NCBI GenBank assembly: GCA_905478795.1
Contig: CAJQJX010000003.1
Location: forward strand, 1 to 64,000
Reading direction: 5' to 3'
Length of the DNA: 64,000 nt
Source of the DNA: an uncultured Flavobacteriales bacterium
Lineage (GTDB): Bacteria; Bacteroidota; Bacteroidia; Flavobacteriales_D; Sanyastnellaceae
The notes under the pieces were generated by a model. It saw only the letters and a list, made by a program, of their open reading frames with translations, searched no databases and had not been told where the DNA came from. The position numbers and the translations under genes were made by a program. Below, piece after piece: positions 1-9,576 of this stretch. The first letter of the stretch is position 1. The number at the start of each line of letters is the position of its first letter.

Positions 1-237
1 CGTTTGTGCTGATGCCACCCGCATTCGTGCTGATCGCACCTGCATTCGTGGAAATCGCTCCAGCGTTTGTGCTGATGCCACTCGCATTCGTGCTGATCTC
101 ACCTGCATTCGTGGAAATGGCTCCAGCATTTGTGCTGATGCCACCCGCATTCGTGCTGATCGCACCTGCATTCGTGGAAATGGCTCCAGCGTTCGTGCTG
201 ATGCCTCCTGCGTTGGCGCTGATACCGGACCCGTTCG
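1..237. repeat. 63-bp tandem repeat built from 21-bp units
   Basis: Three near-identical 63-bp copies lie at 1-63, 64-126 and 127-189, followed by a decayed partial copy to about 237. Neighbouring copies differ at only two or three positions. Each copy is three 21-bp units, so copy number can change without breaking the reading frame of the minus-strand gene. The array probably continues past the left edge. Confidence 0.9.
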
Positions 238-769
238 TGGCAATGTTGCCAGTATTGGTGGCAATCAACCCAGCAAGTGCGGTGTTGTCAGAGGCCAATC
301 CAGCGTCTCCCGCAGCGCGGTCCGCTATCTCCTGTGCGAGCACAACCGACAAACTGTCGGCCGTTCCTTCAGGAGCACTGGCTGCGAACATGGCAACAGG
401 GACAGCCGTAACAGCCATCATACCAAAGGAGGCGAAACCGCCACCACTGTTCACCTCCACCTGGAAGGAGTAACCACCGGCAGACCAATCGACTGCAGCC
501 AAATCAGCCGCACCAGCAACACTGCCGATTGTGAGGTTGATCAGACCGAATTCATCGGTGAGCACACCGGAGTGCGTCTCTGTCCACACCGAAGACGATG
601 CGGCATCAAGGAGAGTAAAGCGGACGTCCAAGGTGGCATTTTCCAAGGCGTCTCCACCCGCATCGCGGGCAACGGCTTGGTATGCAATCCCATAGTTTTG
701 CTGGGCTTGGAGACCAAATGAAGCTGTCAGCAAGAAGGCCGACAAAAGGAATGAGCGAAATAGTTTCAT
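1..769 (-). CDS. Exported heptad-repeat fibre-like protein, 3' end beyond window
   Basis: Open on the minus strand from an ATG at 769 to the left edge, so the C-terminus is missing. It begins with a signal peptide (MKLFRSFLLSAFLL, ending LQAQ) and then a domain opening NYGIAYQAVARDAGGDAL, which is a common start of Bacteroidota surface or tail-fibre-like proteins. After about residue 165 the protein becomes a run of seven-residue units of the type ISTNAGA, ISTNAGG and ISTNAGE, as expected for a trimeric coiled-coil or beta-helical stalk. A surface or secreted fibre role is inference. A possible -7 box lies just upstream. The predicted product is very low in codon diversity because the DNA is a 63-bp tandem repeat. 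Confidence 0.8.
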   Translation of the reverse strand, partial: MKLFRSFLLSAFLLTASFGLQAQQNYGIAYQAVARDAGGDALENATLDVRFTLLDAASSSVWTETHSGVLTDEFGLINLTIGSVAGAADLAAVDWSAGGYSFQVEVNSGGGFASFGMMAVTAVPVAMFAASAPEGTADSLSVVLAQEIADRAAGDAGLASDNTALAGLIATNTGNIATNGSGISANAGGISTNAGAISTNAGAISTNAGGISTNAGAISTNAGEISTNASGISTNAGAISTNAGAISTNAGGISTN

Positions 770-792
770 CTCGGTTAAGATTTCTCGAAGTA

Positions 793-800
793 TGAAGATA
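793..800 (-). promoter_or_regulatory. Possible -7 box for the heptad-repeat gene
   Basis: TATCTTCA on the minus strand resembles the Bacteroidota TANNTTTG element. It lies 23 bases before the ATG at 769, inside an AT-rich divergent intergenic region (770-880) shared with the DUF4286 gene. Confidence 0.4.
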
Positions 801-880
801 GCAAACAAATTCGACAAAACAACATTTTTTCTCTACGAATCAAATATTTGCCCAAATAAATCGCAATAATCTACAATTCA

Positions 881-1216
881 ATGCCCGGAACACACATTAT
901 ATATAACGTGACCATATCCGTCGACGAAACCCATAAGTCCAACTGGATTAGGTGGATGCTTGACGAGCATTTACGCGAAATGATGGGCACGGGGTGCTTC
1001 CTCGGGTTCCGATTTTGTGAACTCCACACAGAGCAAGACTTGGGCCCGACATATACCGTCCAATACGAACTCGCTTCCAAAGAAGACCTTGACACATATG
1101 AGCAAAAGTTTGCCCCGGAAATGCGCTCAAAGGGTGCCCAGAAGTTTGGCGAAAAGGCCCTCGCCTTCAGAAGCACGATGACTGTGCTCGCCAAGGGCGA
1201 ACTTCGCAACCAATGA
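881..1216 (+). CDS. DUF4286 family protein
   Basis: A 111-residue protein with the usual DUF4286 layout: an opening IIYNVTISVD strand, then W-x-x-WM with DEHLREMMGTGCF, a middle YTVQYELASKEDL segment and a closing FRSTMTVL strand. The family is a small ferredoxin-like fold common in Bacteroidota; its function is not established. The stop codon overlaps the rsmA start in an ATGA arrangement (1213-1216), so the two are probably translated together. This suggests, but does not show, a link to ribosome maturation. No signal peptide or membrane segment is visible. Confidence 0.85.
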   Translation: MPGTHIIYNVTISVDETHKSNWIRWMLDEHLREMMGTGCFLGFRFCELHTEQDLGPTYTVQYELASKEDLDTYEQKFAPEMRSKGAQKFGEKALAFRSTMTVLAKGELRNQ

Positions 1217-2010
1217 AAACCCGAGCATCATCTGGGCCCGTCAAGGCCAAAAAGCACCTCGGGCAACACTTCTTGAAAGACGGTGCCGTTTCTCAGCGCA
1301 TCGCCGCTTTGGTTCCCGCAGTGGAAGGACAACAATTGTTGGAGGTGGGCCCAGGAACCGGAGCCTTGACGCAACCCCTTATTGAACGCTTTGGATCGGC
1401 CGTCCACGTGGTCGAAATCGATACCGAATCGGTGGCCTATCTCAACGGTGTGGATTGGATCGACCAGGCGCACATTCACCAAGGGGACTTGCTCAAATCC
1501 ACACCCAACGCACTGGGTATGGAGGGGGACTTTGCGCTGATCGGAAACTTCCCGTACAACATCAGCAGCCAGATCCTCTTTCGCGCCTTGGACTGGAAGT
1601 CTCAGGTCAACTGCTGCGTGGGAATGTTTCAAAAAGAAGTCGCAGAGCGCATCTGCGCTGAGAAGGGCTCCAAGGTCTATGGCATTCTGTCGGTATTGCT
1701 GCAGAACTACTTTACATGCGAGTATGCGTTTACAGTGGGCCCAGGCGCCTTTGATCCACCGCCAAAAGTCGACTCAGGCGTCATCCGCTTGGTGCGGAAT
1801 CCCAGCTCAGACCCCGATGTGCCCTATGAAGCACTCAGGAGGGTAGTCAAAGCCGCATTCGGCCTGCGCAGAAAGACGCTGCGCAATGCGCTACGAGCAG
1901 GAGGGTTTGATGAAGGGGTGATCCCAGAACAATGGAAAGGCCAACGTGCAGAGCAACTTTCTCCCCAAGATTTTGTCGCTTTGACCCGTGCTCTGTTCCC
2001 CGAGCACTGA
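1213..2010 (+). CDS. rsmA: 16S rRNA dimethyladenosine transferase RsmA/KsgA
   Basis: A 265-residue SAM-dependent methyltransferase that dimethylates two adjacent adenosines near the 3' end of 16S rRNA late in small-subunit assembly. Visible motifs are KKHLGQHFL at residues 13-21, the SAM loop VGPGTGAL at 45-52, and the catalytic NFPY at 112-115 within GNFPYNISSQ. The last is the Bacteroidota variant of NLPY. A PPPKVDSGV segment follows in the C-terminal half. Length is normal. The ATG start overlaps the DUF4286 stop by four bases, supporting this start. Confidence 0.97.
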   Translation: MKTRASSGPVKAKKHLGQHFLKDGAVSQRIAALVPAVEGQQLLEVGPGTGALTQPLIERFGSAVHVVEIDTESVAYLNGVDWIDQAHIHQGDLLKSTPNALGMEGDFALIGNFPYNISSQILFRALDWKSQVNCCVGMFQKEVAERICAEKGSKVYGILSVLLQNYFTCEYAFTVGPGAFDPPPKVDSGVIRLVRNPSSDPDVPYEALRRVVKAAFGLRRKTLRNALRAGGFDEGVIPEQWKGQRAEQLSPQDFVALTRALFPEH

Positions 2011-2096
2011 TCTGGTCGCTTTTCTTTTCGCATGCTCCTACAGACAACGCAGACAAGTTCTGCGCCATGGAACGGTGCCCACAGGTAGGCATAACC

Positions 2097-2104
2097 TATC
2101 TTTA
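2097..2104 (+). promoter_or_regulatory. Possible -7 box for fbp
   Basis: TATCTTTA matches TANNTTTG at all but the last base and lies 17 bases before the fbp ATG at 2122, giving a very short leader. Confidence 0.4.
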
Positions 2105-2121
2105 TACCAACGCTCTATGCA

Positions 2122-3177
2122 ATGATCGGAGTGAATACGCTACAAGAATTTGTGGTTGCGCGCCAGGCAGATTTTGCCGGTGCAACCGGTGACCTATCGA
2201 GGCTGCTGACCGATATCGGGACAGCGGCGAAGATGGTCAATAGGCACGTCAACAGTGCCGGTCTTTCGGGCATCCTTGGGGTGCACAAGGCCAATGGGAA
2301 CACGTCGAAGAACGTCCAAGGAGAGTCCCAACAAAAACTCGATGTATACGCTGACGACACCTTTACAAGGGTCCTCAAGTCCTGTCTAAAAGTCGGAGGC
2401 ATCGTATCGGAGGAGCAACCAGGCATTATCCACGTGGACCACAGTCAACGCGGCGAGGGGCGCGGCTATGGCAAATACATGGTCTGCATCGATCCCCTTG
2501 ATGGGTCGTCCAATGTCGACGTCAACATTTCAGTCGGAACCATCTTTGGAATTCACCGCCGCAAGTCTCCTTTGACCGAGCCCGCTGCGCCATCGGATTT
2601 CCTGCAACCAGCCAGCGACCTCGTAGCCGCTGGTTATGTACTCTATGGCAGTTCTACCATGTTGGTGTATTCCACAGGGGGAGGAGTCAATGGCTTCACA
2701 TTTGACCCTTCCATTGGAGAGTTTTTCCTTTCTCACCCCAACATGCAGTTCCCTGCAGAGGAAAAAGTATACAGCGTGAACGACGCGCGAATCAGCAATA
2801 CAGATCCAGCGGTACATGCCTTTCTCGCTGACTGCCGTGAAAGGGGCATGACCGCGCGTTATACCGGCGCCTTGGTGGCAGACTTTCACCGCAATCTGAT
2901 TCAAGGAGGGATCTATCTCTACCCGGGATCCTATGACAATCCCGAGGGCAAACTGCGCATGCTTTATGAGGCGCAGCCCCTTGCCTTCCTCGCCAAACAG
3001 GCAGGCGGAGCCACTTGGTGCCACCACCATGACCTGCTGGACATTGCGCCAACAACGCTGCACCAACGCACACCACTTTTCACGGGTCACCCGTCCTCCA
3101 TCGCAAGATTGAGGGCCATGATGGTGGCCTCTGCGCACCCCATCCCCGAGCCTGCGGGGATGAAGGTGTTGCGCTGA
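2122..3177 (+). CDS. fbp: Fructose-1,6-bisphosphatase class 1
   Basis: Hydrolyses fructose-1,6-bisphosphate to fructose-6-phosphate, the committed step of gluconeogenesis, in the cytoplasm. The 351-residue protein carries the class 1 metal and phosphate site DPLDGSSN at 124-131, the SEE acidic pair near 96-98, and the YGSSTMLVYSTGGGVNGF segment typical of FBPase I. It is slightly longer than the usual length of roughly 330 residues, and the C-terminal HP-rich tail accounts for this. An upstream in-frame ATG is not available because ATG at 2117 is in another frame and meets a stop at once. It stands in its own transcription unit between rsmA and a TonB receptor. Confidence 0.96.
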   Translation: MIGVNTLQEFVVARQADFAGATGDLSRLLTDIGTAAKMVNRHVNSAGLSGILGVHKANGNTSKNVQGESQQKLDVYADDTFTRVLKSCLKVGGIVSEEQPGIIHVDHSQRGEGRGYGKYMVCIDPLDGSSNVDVNISVGTIFGIHRRKSPLTEPAAPSDFLQPASDLVAAGYVLYGSSTMLVYSTGGGVNGFTFDPSIGEFFLSHPNMQFPAEEKVYSVNDARISNTDPAVHAFLADCRERGMTARYTGALVADFHRNLIQGGIYLYPGSYDNPEGKLRMLYEAQPLAFLAKQAGGATWCHHHDLLDIAPTTLHQRTPLFTGHPSSIARLRAMMVASAHPIPEPAGMKVLR

Positions 3178-3239
3178 TGCCCATTTTGTTCGGACATCCC
3201 AGCGTTCGTTCGTAGGCTTGCGGCGTCAAATTGCTCCAA

Positions 3240-5255
3240 ATGACAATACGCAACACCTTCGCCGGATTGTTCCTGACGTGGACATCTGTCGGCCTCTTTG
3301 GTCAAGACACCCTCATCATACCCGAGGCCATTGTCCAATCTAACTTTTCCGAAACCCCAGAGGCTGCCCCACGCAACCTCGTCTCCCTTGATGCAGAGGT
3401 CATCGCTGGTGTTGCCCAACCCTCGCTCGATGGGCTTTTAGAAAGTGTCCCCGGAGTCGATGCCCGCCAAAGGGGGCCTATGGGGGTGCAAACAGACCTG
3501 TCCATCCGTGGAGGGTCTTTCGAACAGGTCGCGTTATGGGTAGACGGCATCCGATGGAGTGCGCCGCACACGGGCCACCATTTGCTCAACCTTCCACTCG
3601 ATCCAGAAGACATACAAAGGATTCGCATCGTGCGGGGAGGGAGTGGCGCCCTCGGAAGCGGTGGTATGACCGGCGGGGTGATCATCAACACAGAGCCCGA
3701 CAACAGCAATGGTGCGGAAGCCTCATTCGAAGCTGGGTCATACGGGTGGAACCGCAGCAGATTCCGGATTGATTGGGGCAAAACCAGTTTTAGGCACCGG
3801 TTCAGCATCAGTCGGGCCGCCACTACCGGCTATAGAGCCAATACCGATATGGTGATGCAGCGGTTTCGCTATGCCGGAAAAACTGTCAACGACTTGGGCA
3901 CTTGGAACATCCGTGCAGGCCACCTCAGCTCTGCCTTTGGCGCACAAGATTTCTATACCGCCAACTTCCCCCAACAATTTGAGCAAGTCGGACTCTGGCA
4001 GGGCCAATTGACCTGGAACCGTTCGGAAGGACCTTGGCATTGGGAAGCAGGCGTCCATTATCGGAACCACCAAGACCGCTTCGAACTGTTCCGAGAGGGA
4101 GACGAATACTACGCGGTCGACACCAGCGGCACCCTCATGTCCGCCAACGGTCCAGCCCCTTCATGGTACCAAGGCGCCAATCAACACCGTTCAGCGACAT
4201 TGGGTGCGCGGGTCAATACCCGCCGCTCCACCAAGTGGGGTCAAACCTTATTTTCCGTGGACGCGCGCCGAGAACAGGTTGTCAGCAATCGACTGGGGTC
4301 GGTGGAGTTCGGAGTCGAAGGAGACAGCATCTTCACGCTTGGCGATCGCCGCACCCACGTTGAGCTGACCGCCGGACAACGCTTCCAAAAAGGCCATTTC
4401 ACCGCCAATGCCCTCGCCAATTGGACCTTGAATTCAGCAGCGGATGGCCCGAGGTTCACACCTGAAGCCAGCCTCTCTTGGAGCATTGACGACAACGGCA
4501 GAACCGTGGCTTTTGCATCGGCCCGACGGTCCATGCGCATGCCTTCCTTCACGGACCTGTACTACACTGTAGGCGGCGCACAAGGAAGCCAAGACCTACT
4601 GCCCGAGGAGGCCGATCACCTTGAATTGGGTTACCGCATCACAGCGGACCTCTCAGAAACGCACCGCCTTGTTTTCTCGCAACACCTGTTTCACCGCTGG
4701 GGACGCAACCTCATCGATTGGGTGCGGTTCAATGGGTCATCGATTACCCAAGCGACCAATCTGAGGGCTGTGCATTTTACTGGACAAGAACTTTCCCTGT
4801 CCGCACGCGCGACCTCCGCCGCCGCCCATTTGCGTTACCTCACCGTGAGCTTGGCCTTCATCAATGCGGACGAAACGAGCCAAGGGTTTGAAAGCAACTA
4901 TGTCTTGGACATTCTCCAATCAAAAGCAGATGTATGGATGGGGTGGCGCCTGGCCGAGCAGTTCGTGCTCGACCTGCGTTGGAGTGCTCAAGACCGGAAT
5001 GGCGGCTACTTCGATCCGGTCCAAGGCGCTGAATTGGCTTTCGATCCGGTTCACCTGATTGGAACCACAGTACGTTGGACGTCCAACACTGGCAACTTCG
5101 AGGTGCACGCCCGTATGGACAATGCACTTGATGCCCAATACGTAGACATTGGAAACGTGGACCAGCCCGGACGTTGGGTCCGTGCCGGGATCACATGGAA
5201 ACTCAATAAAAAGAGCGCGCAGCGGCCATTACTCCGTCGCATCACTCGCTCGTAA
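3240..5255 (+). CDS. TonB-dependent outer-membrane receptor
   Basis: A 671-residue outer-membrane transporter driven by TonB. The start is taken at ATG 3240 rather than the in-frame TTG at 3231 because it opens a clean signal peptide (MTIRNTFAGLFLTW, ending LFGQ). The plug domain follows, with LLESVPGVDARQRGPMGVQ, SIRGGSFEQVALWVDG and a VRGGSGALGSGGMTGGV segment, and then a beta-barrel ending in a hydrophobic strand. No carboxypeptidase-like N-domain is present, unlike the two other receptors here. The overall look is BtuB or siderophore-receptor-like; the substrate is unknown. Its 3' end overlaps mfd by 27 bases in convergent orientation. Confidence 0.9.
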   Translation: MTIRNTFAGLFLTWTSVGLFGQDTLIIPEAIVQSNFSETPEAAPRNLVSLDAEVIAGVAQPSLDGLLESVPGVDARQRGPMGVQTDLSIRGGSFEQVALWVDGIRWSAPHTGHHLLNLPLDPEDIQRIRIVRGGSGALGSGGMTGGVIINTEPDNSNGAEASFEAGSYGWNRSRFRIDWGKTSFRHRFSISRAATTGYRANTDMVMQRFRYAGKTVNDLGTWNIRAGHLSSAFGAQDFYTANFPQQFEQVGLWQGQLTWNRSEGPWHWEAGVHYRNHQDRFELFREGDEYYAVDTSGTLMSANGPAPSWYQGANQHRSATLGARVNTRRSTKWGQTLFSVDARREQVVSNRLGSVEFGVEGDSIFTLGDRRTHVELTAGQRFQKGHFTANALANWTLNSAADGPRFTPEASLSWSIDDNGRTVAFASARRSMRMPSFTDLYYTVGGAQGSQDLLPEEADHLELGYRITADLSETHRLVFSQHLFHRWGRNLIDWVRFNGSSITQATNLRAVHFTGQELSLSARATSAAAHLRYLTVSLAFINADETSQGFESNYVLDILQSKADVWMGWRLAEQFVLDLRWSAQDRNGGYFDPVQGAELAFDPVHLIGTTVRWTSNTGNFEVHARMDNALDAQYVDIGNVDQPGRWVRAGITWKLNKKSAQRPLLRRITRS

Positions 5256-8200
5256 GCCTTGTGACAACGGCGGAGATTGGGCCTTGGGGGCCACCACGGT
5301 TCCGCTCAAGCGCCGGAGGATGGCCATTGCAGACCCCAGGTTGTCCACCGGCTCCACCCTGAGCCGGAGCGCACCATTGCGTTGGTACATCTGAACCCCC
5401 TTCAGGTTGGACTGCATGTAATCCAGCACCCGTTGGAACCGGACACCTTTGTAGTAATCGCTCCCCTCTTCGTCGTGGAAGACCCCAATGAGCTTGCCGC
5501 CTTTCAGGACCAGTTTTCCAAAGCCTACAACCTGCGCCATCCAACGGAGACGAATGGTCTCTAACAAATCTTCCGCCTCTTTGGGCAGGGGGCCAAAGCG
5601 GTCGAGCAACCGGGATTCATAGGCCTGAAGCCCTTCTTCATTGTCCATCTCATCCAACTCTCTATACAGGGCAATCCGCTCAGAGATGTCCGATATGTAG
5701 TGGTCTGGCAACATCAGGGCGAGGTCCGTCTCGAGGACAGTTTCCTCCACGTAGTGCTCTCGAGAGTCCGCTTCCTCTTGAGCCAACTCTGCAAACTCTT
5801 CGTCTTTGAGCTCTCGGATCGCCTCCGTGAGGATCTTTTGGTACATCTCAAAGCCGATGTCCGTGATGAAGCCACTTTGCTCACCGCCCAACAAATTGCC
5901 TGCTCCACGGATATCGAGGTCGCGCATGGCGATGTTCATGCCACTGCCCAGTTCGCTGAATTGCTCCATGGCTTGCAGGCGTTTGCGGGACTCGGCCGGC
6001 AAGGCGTGAATCGGCGGCGCCAAGAGATAGCAGAACGCCCGCTTGTTGGAGCGCCCAACGCGCCCGCGCAGCTGGTGCAGATCACTCAATCCAAAAGTGT
6101 GCGCCTCGTTGATGAGAATGGTATTGGCATTGGAAATGTCGATTCCGCTCTCGATGATGGTCGTGGCTACGAGCACATCATAGGCGCCGTCAATAAAATC
6201 GCTCATGACGCGCTCCAACTGCTCCCCGTCCATTTGTCCATGCCCAATGCCCACACGTGCATCCGGCACCAAACGGTTGATCATACCCGCCACTTCACGG
6301 ATGTTGGCTACACGGTTGTGCACGAAGTAAGCCTGGCCCCCTCGCGAAATCTCATACGCGATCGCGTCGCGAATCAACTCCTCATTGAACGACCCAATCT
6401 CCGTTTCCACAGGGTAGCGGTTGGGCGGCGGTGTGCTCATGATGCTCAAGTCACGGGCGCCCATCAATGAAAACTGCAGCGTTCTTGGAATGGGGGTGGC
6501 AGTCAGGGTAAGGCTGTCCACAGTGGCGCGCAACGTCTTGAGTTTGTCTTTCACCGCCACACCAAACTTCTGCTCTTCGTCGATCACGAGCAGGCCGAGG
6601 TCCTTCCACTTGATCCGCTTGCCAACGATCGCATGGGTGCCAATCAAGATGTCGATCTCTCCCGCCTCCAGTGCCTTGACCGTTTCGGTCATCTTCTTGC
6701 CCGTCTTGAAGCGGTTCACATAATCCACGGTCACAGGGAAGTCCTTGAGGCGCCTCGAAAAGCTCCGAAAATGCTGCATCGACAAAATGGTCGTCGGCAC
6801 CAATACCGCCACCTGCTTGCCATCCGTTGCCGCTTTGAACGCCGCCCGAATCGCAATCTCCGTCTTTCCGAAACCAACATCTCCACACACCAAGCGGTCC
6901 ATGGGCACTTCCTTTTCCATGTCCTCCTTCACCGCTTCCGTAGCCGTCAACTGGTCCGGGGTGTCCTGGTACATGAAACTGGCCTCCAACTCAGTTTGGA
7001 GATAAGTGTCTGGTGTGTACGCAAAGCCCCTTGAAGCCCGGCGCTTCGCATACAATTTGAGCAAGTCAAAAGCAATTTCCTTGACCCGTTTTTTGGTCTT
7101 GCTTTTCGTCGCTGCCCATGCCGAAGAGCCCAACTTGTGGACCTTGGGCGGCATGCCTTCCTTGCCCGTAAACTTGGAAATGCGGTGGAGGGAATGGACA
7201 CTCACATAGAGGATGTCGCCCCCCTTGTATTTGAGGCGAATGGCCTCCTGCTCCTTGCCCCCCACGTCGACCTTCTGAAGGCCGCTGAACTCTCCAATAC
7301 CATGGTCGATGTGGACCACAAAGTCTCCGGGCTCCAAGCTCATTAACTCCTTAATGGTCAGAGCCTGCTTGTTCTTTTTAAAGCCGTCTTTGAGCCGGAA
7401 ACGGTGGTAGCGCTCAAAAATCTGGTGGTCGGAGTAGATGGCCAGCTTCAGGCCCACATCCACAAAGCCCTCGCTCAACTCAGCGGGAATTGGGGTGTAC
7501 TTGACCTCATCGCCGCGGTCGGCAAAAATGTCGTGGAGCCGCTCCAGCTGGGTGCCTTGTCCTGCCACCACAAACGTGGCAAATCCATCTTGATGGCGGT
7601 GCTTTAAATGCTCTGCGAGCAGGTCGAAGTTCTTGTTGAACCCAGGCTGGTCCTTCTGTCCAAAATCGACCACAATCCGGTCCGTAAAGCTTCCTGCCCC
7701 GCCGAACTCCACCACTCGGTGAACGGCCAACCTGCGCTCGAACCGAAGTCCTGTGGTGTAGAGCTCTCCGGGCCGCAATGCCTCAGTTTGGCCCGTCCTC
7801 CGGTCATAGAAAGCCTGGGCCTTCTCGACTTCCTTATCGAGCTGGTCCACCACGCCGCGCACGTCCCATGCCCACACTGTGCAGTCCTCGCCCAGAAAGT
7901 CCAAAAACGGCTCACGCTCTTCCTTGAGCATTTGGTCGCCCACATCGGGAACGATGACTGCGCGGTCCATCTTGCCCACGCTCAACTGGTCGGCCGGGTC
8001 GAATTTGCGGATGCCATCCACCTCATCACCAAACAGCTCAATCCGATATGGGTGGTCAAAGGCGAAACTGAATATGTCCACAATGCCCCCTCGAATGGCA
8101 TACTGTCCTGGCTCGTAGACGTAGTCCACCTTTTCAAAACCGTAGTCAATGAGGATGTCATCCAAGAAATCTTGGCTGATCCTGTCCCCGCGCTTGATGG

Positions 8201-8636
8201 TGTAGGTATTGCGCTTGAGCTCCTTCCGTGTGGTGACTTGCTCGGCCACCGCCTCCGGAAAACTAACGATGCACACCTTGCCGCGCAGGGCGCTCAGTTT
8301 GCTCATCACCTCGGCGCGCATCGCTACGTTCGCGTTGTCAGTACCCTCCTCCTGGTAGGGTATCCGTGCGCTTCGGGGATAGAACAGCACCTGATGTCCG
8401 CCTTCTCCGAGCACATTCTCGAGGTCGTTCATAAAGTACGCGGCACGCTCCTTGTCTTCGAGCAAAAACAAGTGGTCTCCTCCTTGGCGCCTGATCATCT
8501 GGGCCGCCAAAAAACTTCGGGCCGACCCCACCAAACCACGCGCCTCCACCTTGCCCCCAGCTCCATCTAGGGCATCGGCAACCTGTCCCGTTCGGGCATC
8601 GTGGTCATAAAATCCAAGGAGGTCCTGAAGGGTCAT
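5229..8636 (-). CDS. mfd: Transcription-repair coupling factor Mfd
   Basis: A 1135-residue ATP-dependent translocase that removes RNA polymerase stalled at DNA damage and recruits UvrA. The start is set at the ATG at 8636, beginning MTLQDLLGFYDHD. A longer frame to 8717 only adds residues out of character. Domains in order: a UvrB-homology region in the first third; the CarD-like polymerase-interaction domain around 434-490 (LEPGDFVVHIDHGIGEF); Walker A GDVGFGKTE around 585-593; the DEEQ box near 686; a TATPIPRT motif; and the C-terminal TRCF domain. It is divergent from truB, with about 110 bases between the starts. Confidence 0.97.
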   Translation of the reverse strand: MTLQDLLGFYDHDARTGQVADALDGAGGKVEARGLVGSARSFLAAQMIRRQGGDHLFLLEDKERAAYFMNDLENVLGEGGHQVLFYPRSARIPYQEEGTDNANVAMRAEVMSKLSALRGKVCIVSFPEAVAEQVTTRKELKRNTYTIKRGDRISQDFLDDILIDYGFEKVDYVYEPGQYAIRGGIVDIFSFAFDHPYRIELFGDEVDGIRKFDPADQLSVGKMDRAVIVPDVGDQMLKEEREPFLDFLGEDCTVWAWDVRGVVDQLDKEVEKAQAFYDRRTGQTEALRPGELYTTGLRFERRLAVHRVVEFGGAGSFTDRIVVDFGQKDQPGFNKNFDLLAEHLKHRHQDGFATFVVAGQGTQLERLHDIFADRGDEVKYTPIPAELSEGFVDVGLKLAIYSDHQIFERYHRFRLKDGFKKNKQALTIKELMSLEPGDFVVHIDHGIGEFSGLQKVDVGGKEQEAIRLKYKGGDILYVSVHSLHRISKFTGKEGMPPKVHKLGSSAWAATKSKTKKRVKEIAFDLLKLYAKRRASRGFAYTPDTYLQTELEASFMYQDTPDQLTATEAVKEDMEKEVPMDRLVCGDVGFGKTEIAIRAAFKAATDGKQVAVLVPTTILSMQHFRSFSRRLKDFPVTVDYVNRFKTGKKMTETVKALEAGEIDILIGTHAIVGKRIKWKDLGLLVIDEEQKFGVAVKDKLKTLRATVDSLTLTATPIPRTLQFSLMGARDLSIMSTPPPNRYPVETEIGSFNEELIRDAIAYEISRGGQAYFVHNRVANIREVAGMINRLVPDARVGIGHGQMDGEQLERVMSDFIDGAYDVLVATTIIESGIDISNANTILINEAHTFGLSDLHQLRGRVGRSNKRAFCYLLAPPIHALPAESRKRLQAMEQFSELGSGMNIAMRDLDIRGAGNLLGGEQSGFITDIGFEMYQKILTEAIRELKDEEFAELAQEEADSREHYVEETVLETDLALMLPDHYISDISERIALYRELDEMDNEEGLQAYESRLLDRFGPLPKEAEDLLETIRLRWMAQVVGFGKLVLKGGKLIGVFHDEEGSDYYKGVRFQRVLDYMQSNLKGVQMYQRNGALRLRVEPVDNLGSAMAILRRLSGTVVAPKAQSPPLSQGLRASDATE

Positions 8637-8748
8637 GGCGTGCGGCGCGAAGATAACTGCAGACCATCCCGCAGGGAGGCGAGGGGAACGAAAGGCCAAC
8701 GTGCCTGCTGGGTGCAAAAACTCAAACCTCCTTCACGACCTTCGCACA

Positions 8749-9492
8749 ATGAACGGATGGCCCGTACACAGCTTTCAATCGTGGGACGACTTCTTGCAAG
8801 GTCAAGTCTTGCTCATCGACAAGCCGCGCGAGTGGACCTCTTTTGACGTGGTAAACAAGGTGCGCCATCTCATTCGTCGAGGTGGCGGGTTTAAAAAGAT
8901 TAAAGTCGGCCACGCCGGCACCTTAGACCCATTGGCAACAGGCGTCCTCGTATTGTGCACCGGCCGCATGACCAAGCGCATTGCCGAATTGAGCGCAGAA
9001 GACAAAGCGTACGATGGCCACTTCACCTTTGGAGCCAATACCGACAGCCACGATCTGGAAATGCCTTTGATCCCCGTAGGGCCTACCGACGGGCTCAGTT
9101 TGGATTCGTTGCGCGAGACCGCGTTGGCTTTCACTGGACAGATTGAGCAACTTCCGCCAAATTTCAGCGCCAAGAAAGTCGGCGGACAAAAGGCTTACGT
9201 TGCTGCCCGCAAGGGAAAGGACATCGGACTCAGCCCTGTCCCAGTTCAGGTCCACCGATTCGATATCACTGCCTGGGAAGACCCCAAAATGTCGTTTGAT
9301 ATCCTGTGCTCCAAGGGCACTTATATCCGGTCCTTTGCGCGAGACCTGGGAAAAGTGACTGGCTGTGGCGCCCACCTCTCCGCGCTTCGGCGCACTGCGA
9401 GCGGCGCGTTCAACCTTGATGAATGCTGGTCTGTAGAGGAATTCGAAGCCCGAATTTCCACGCTTCCAGACCCCATTTCGGCCCCAGGTTGA
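8749..9492 (+). CDS. truB: tRNA pseudouridine(55) synthase TruB
   Basis: Makes pseudouridine at position 55 in the T-loop of tRNAs. The start is taken at ATG 8749 (MNGWPVHSF); an in-frame extension to 8635 would run into the mfd start and is not conserved in character. The 247-residue protein shows LLIDKPREWTSFDVV, then GHAGTLDPLATGVLV with the catalytic Asp at about residue 60, and a SCKGTYIRS-like segment (CSKGTYIRSFARDLG). Length fits the short TruB form without a large PUA extension. It is followed after about 85 bases by queA, another tRNA-modification gene. Confidence 0.96.
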   Translation: MNGWPVHSFQSWDDFLQGQVLLIDKPREWTSFDVVNKVRHLIRRGGGFKKIKVGHAGTLDPLATGVLVLCTGRMTKRIAELSAEDKAYDGHFTFGANTDSHDLEMPLIPVGPTDGLSLDSLRETALAFTGQIEQLPPNFSAKKVGGQKAYVAARKGKDIGLSPVPVQVHRFDITAWEDPKMSFDILCSKGTYIRSFARDLGKVTGCGAHLSALRRTASGAFNLDECWSVEEFEARISTLPDPISAPG

Positions 9493-9576
9493 ACCTTCTG
9501 CACTTCCTTTCGTCGAGAAGCTTGAACGCCGTCGAGGCTTTGACTAACTTCGCCCGCCCCTGAAAACCCTGCCGAC

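Noticed and set aside
1-189. Possible CRISPR array at the left edge
   Set aside because: Repeats are contiguous 63-bp units without unique spacers, and they encode in-frame heptads.
6-473. Plus-strand open frame with an AFVLMPPAFVLIAP-type repeat
   Set aside because: It is the opposite strand of the 63-bp repeat. The minus-strand frame has a signal peptide and a sensible exported protein.
7608-8570. Plus-strand open frame of 320 codons
   Set aside because: Antisense to mfd and has no recognisable domain.
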